23,608 bases of DNA from an uncultured Pirellulales bacterium (GTDB taxonomy: Bacteria > Planctomycetota > Planctomycetia > Pirellulales > Lacipirellulaceae), in the NCBI GenBank assembly GCA_947258835.1, contig CAMYJY010000025.1, forward strand, positions 1-23,608. The letters are read 5' to 3'. The notes beneath the pieces were generated by a model. It was not told the DNA's origin. It ran no database searches and saw only the letters and a program-made list of their open reading frames with translations. The position numbers and the translations under genes were made by a program. Below are positions 21,625-23,608 of this stretch, in pieces; within the stretch, counting starts at the first letter, position 1; every line of letters starts with the position of its first letter.

Positions 21625-23532
21625 TTAGCGGGCGGCGGCATCGAGTATCCCACCGAGGTTCAGCGTTGCTCCCTGCGGCGTGTGGGCCATGCCCTGTTTG
21701 TCACTGCTCCGGGAGGGCCCTGCTTGGCGGAGCGCCTCCAGTACCATGCTTTTGGTAAGCAGGTCTCGCAAGACAATCGGAGGGCGCTGGGGATCGGCCG
21801 GGTAAATCACGAGCAGGGGAATGCTTTGGCTATTGTGCTCGAGTAAGGCCTGTTTGATGGCCGGGTCCCTGTCGGTCCAGTCGGCCAGTAAGGTCACCAC
21901 GCCGTTGTCCTCCACGTGTTGCCTGACCTCTTCACGATTGATGGCCAGTTTGAGGTTGGTCTTGCAAGTCAGACACCATTGGGCCGTAAAATCGACCAGC
22001 ACCGTTTTCTCCTGGGCACGGGCATCCGCGAGGGCTGCCGGGGAGTAGGGTTGCCAGGGCAAAACCGAGTCGCCGGGGACAAAAAACTGGAAGGCGGCCA
22101 GGCCGACGAGCGTGGCCACGGCAACGCCCCCGAGCCAGGCCTTGCGTTTGCTGTCGGCAGGGGCCGTGATGGGGGTCCGACCGATCCACCAGCAGGCAAA
22201 CCAAATCCCGAATAGCAAACTGAGCGTGGCGACAAAATATTGGGGCGCAATCGTAGAAAACAACCACACCACCGTAGCCAACAGCACGAAACCCAGCAGC
22301 TGTTTGAAGGTATCCATCCAGGCCCCCGGTTTGGGCAACCAGCTGACCAGCGACGGCTGCAGGCCAATCAGTAAGTAGGGTAAGGCCATGCCGATCCCGA
22401 TGGCTGCGAAGACGGCGTAGGTGATGGAGACCGGTTGGCTGATGAGAAAACCAAACACGGGGCCTAAAAAGGGTCCGCTGCACGGGGTTGCCAAAATTGT
22501 GGTAAACACGCCCATCATGAACGCGCCCAGGAGGCCTTCGCGAGAAGAGAGGTCGGTGGCCTTGGCCGAGCTGGCAAAACCGGGAACGGGGAGCTCCCAG
22601 ATTCCCAGAAAGCTGAGCGCCATGGCAAATACGAGCGCCGCCATCGAGACCTTGAACCAGGTATGGGTATTGAGCTCGCCCCAGCCGAGGCTGGTATCTC
22701 CCAAGCCCAACTGCACCAGGGACGCCAAGGTGGCCAACACCATAAACACCAGCAGCATGCCGGCCACGTAGGTCAAATTCAACAATAAAATTTGGGCTCG
22801 GCTCTGACCGGCCTGTTTGGCAAAGGACAACACCTTCAGGCCAATCACGGGCAACACGCAGGGCATCAGATTTAAGATAAAACCGCCCAACAGTGCGTAG
22901 CCCAGAATGACCAGCAGGGACAACTCGTCTTGCTGATCGGTCGCCACCGCTGCGCGCGGGGTCTCAGCAACAGCGATTCCCGCCCCCACTTGGGCCACGA
23001 AATTCTGTTCGAAGGGAATGCACGTCGTTGGTGTGCAGGCCTGCCCGGTCACGCGGCCTTTAATTTGTAGTGCGCTGGGATCGCTACCGGGCTTGATTTC
23101 CAGCGGTGCTACCCAGGTGACTTGTCCCGCATGCTCGCGAAGTTCCAACCCGACCCAGGCCACCTGGTCGATGTGCGTTTCCGGCGCTGGCACGGCGCGC
23201 CAGGGGCCGGCCAGCTTGGCCCCAGCCGGTTCGATATGCAGGACCGTCGGTTGTGGGCCTCCCCCTCCGTCTGGGAGAGCACCCTGATCGATGGCGTAGA
23301 CGTGATAGCCTGAGGGGATCTCCAGCGTCACAAACAAACGTGCCGGCCGGTGGGGCGTCGCCACAGTGAACTCGGCGCGAGCCGTGACCTCAGCCGCAGG
23401 GCCACCCAATCCGCTGGCACGAAAATTTCCGAAGTCAGGAAAATCTTGCGCTGCCGCCGGTGGTAGGCAGCCGCAGACCAATAGCCCTAAGATAAGCGTC
23501 AGCCAATGGTGATAAGTCAGTCTAGGAACCAC
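21625..23532 (-). CDS. dsbD: Thiol:disulfide interchange protein, DsbD family
   Basis: Carries electrons from cytosolic thioredoxin across the membrane to reduce periplasmic disulfides. The 635-residue protein starts at GTG 23532; no ATG is available before the signal peptide (hydrophobic to about 25, cleavage likely after AAA at 26-28, with Cys20/Cys22 nearby). A periplasmic DsbC-like domain has Cys166 and Cys171 (GQACTPTTC). Eight or so membrane helices follow with the redox cysteines Cys225 (MPCVLPV) and Cys351 (TPCSGPF). A C-terminal thioredoxin domain carries WCLTC with Cys520 and Cys523 and a cis-Pro in SIPLLV. All redox cysteines are present. The start codon directly adjoins an interspersed repeat, and the end lies 39 bp from the channel remnant. 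Confidence 0.93.
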   Translation of the reverse strand: MVPRLTYHHWLTLILGLLVCGCLPPAAAQDFPDFGNFRASGLGGPAAEVTARAEFTVATPHRPARLFVTLEIPSGYHVYAIDQGALPDGGGGPQPTVLHIEPAGAKLAGPWRAVPAPETHIDQVAWVGLELREHAGQVTWVAPLEIKPGSDPSALQIKGRVTGQACTPTTCIPFEQNFVAQVGAGIAVAETPRAAVATDQQDELSLLVILGYALLGGFILNLMPCVLPVIGLKVLSFAKQAGQSRAQILLLNLTYVAGMLLVFMVLATLASLVQLGLGDTSLGWGELNTHTWFKVSMAALVFAMALSFLGIWELPVPGFASSAKATDLSSREGLLGAFMMGVFTTILATPCSGPFLGPVFGFLISQPVSITYAVFAAIGIGMALPYLLIGLQPSLVSWLPKPGAWMDTFKQLLGFVLLATVVWLFSTIAPQYFVATLSLLFGIWFACWWIGRTPITAPADSKRKAWLGGVAVATLVGLAAFQFFVPGDSVLPWQPYSPAALADARAQEKTVLVDFTAQWCLTCKTNLKLAINREEVRQHVEDNGVVTLLADWTDRDPAIKQALLEHNSQSIPLLVIYPADPQRPPIVLRDLLTKSMVLEALRQAGPSRSSDKQGMAHTPQGATLNLGGILDAAAR

Positions 23533-23533
23533 A

Positions 23534-23608
23534 GGGCGGCAGGGCCTGCCCCCGGCTCGACCGGGGGGCCGCCAACCACAGCGAGCTGCCGCTCGGAAAG
23601 CGCTTGCC
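23534..23608 (-). repeat. Interspersed repeat, copy 2 (upstream of dsbD), runs off the window
   Basis: Complement of the element at 12885-12939: 41 of 42 positions match between 23567-23608 and 12885-12926. It then carries an extra GC-rich palindromic insert (CCCCCGG...CCGGGGG type, 23550-23568 region) before the shared GCCGCCCTG end, which lies directly beside the dsbD start codon. The element may be longer, as the window stops inside it. Confidence 0.75.

Overview
This window looks like a chromosomal segment of a planctomycete, probably of the Pirellulales/Rhodopirellula type. That is inferred, not proven. It rests on a small basic protein at 135-326 resembling a family I know mainly from Planctomycetota, on the gene order tpiA-secG-yicC-gmk-rpoZ-coaC-coaB, on weak or absent Shine-Dalgarno sites before most genes, and on GC-rich intergenic DNA full of short palindromic and interspersed repeats. 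Nearly all recognisable genes are housekeeping. I found no CRISPR array, transposase, phage gene, tRNA or rRNA.

Layout. 1-326: a strong hairpin followed by a 63-aa basic protein gene. 359-5215, minus strand: dnaK followed by clpB, a chaperone pair that together refolds and disaggregates proteins; each gene has its own leader with an inverted repeat. 5216-5926: a non-coding stretch with a promoter-like site and a REPIN-like palindromic element. 5927-11678, plus strand: pheA (phenylalanine), tpiA (glycolysis), secG (protein export), yicC (RNase), gmk (GMP to GDP), rpoZ (RNA polymerase omega), coaC and coaB as separate coenzyme A genes, and a possible 56-aa ORF coupled to coaB. 11822-14170: argC and argJ for arginine. 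14307-15353: a two-TM potassium channel fused to RCK/TrkA domains. 15354-16031: a repeat island with no gene. 16032-17282, minus: cbiET/cobL of cobalamin synthesis, alone. 17521-19638, minus: glgX, glycogen debranching. 19639-20237: mostly unexplained, with a good promoter before purM. 20238-21311: purM. 21367-21585, minus: what looks like the 3' remnant of a second potassium channel. 21625-23532, minus: a DsbD-type thiol:disulfide interchange protein whose start abuts a repeat shared with the argC-argJ gap.

How the genes work together. The plus-strand block from yicC to coaB has short gaps or overlaps (yicC-gmk 7 nt, gmk-rpoZ 8-nt overlap, rpoZ-coaC 14 nt) and is probably one transcript joining nucleotide supply, transcription and coenzyme A synthesis. 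The remaining genes are mostly single-gene units separated by repeat-rich spacers.

I do not see a convincing new multigene system. The most unusual points are the degenerate chorismate mutase part of PheA, the altered selectivity filter in the RCK channel, the truncated channel beside dsbD, the layered repeat island at 15308-16035, and the hairpin leader of the small basic protein. Gene calls rest on reading conserved motifs by eye; no database search was possible.
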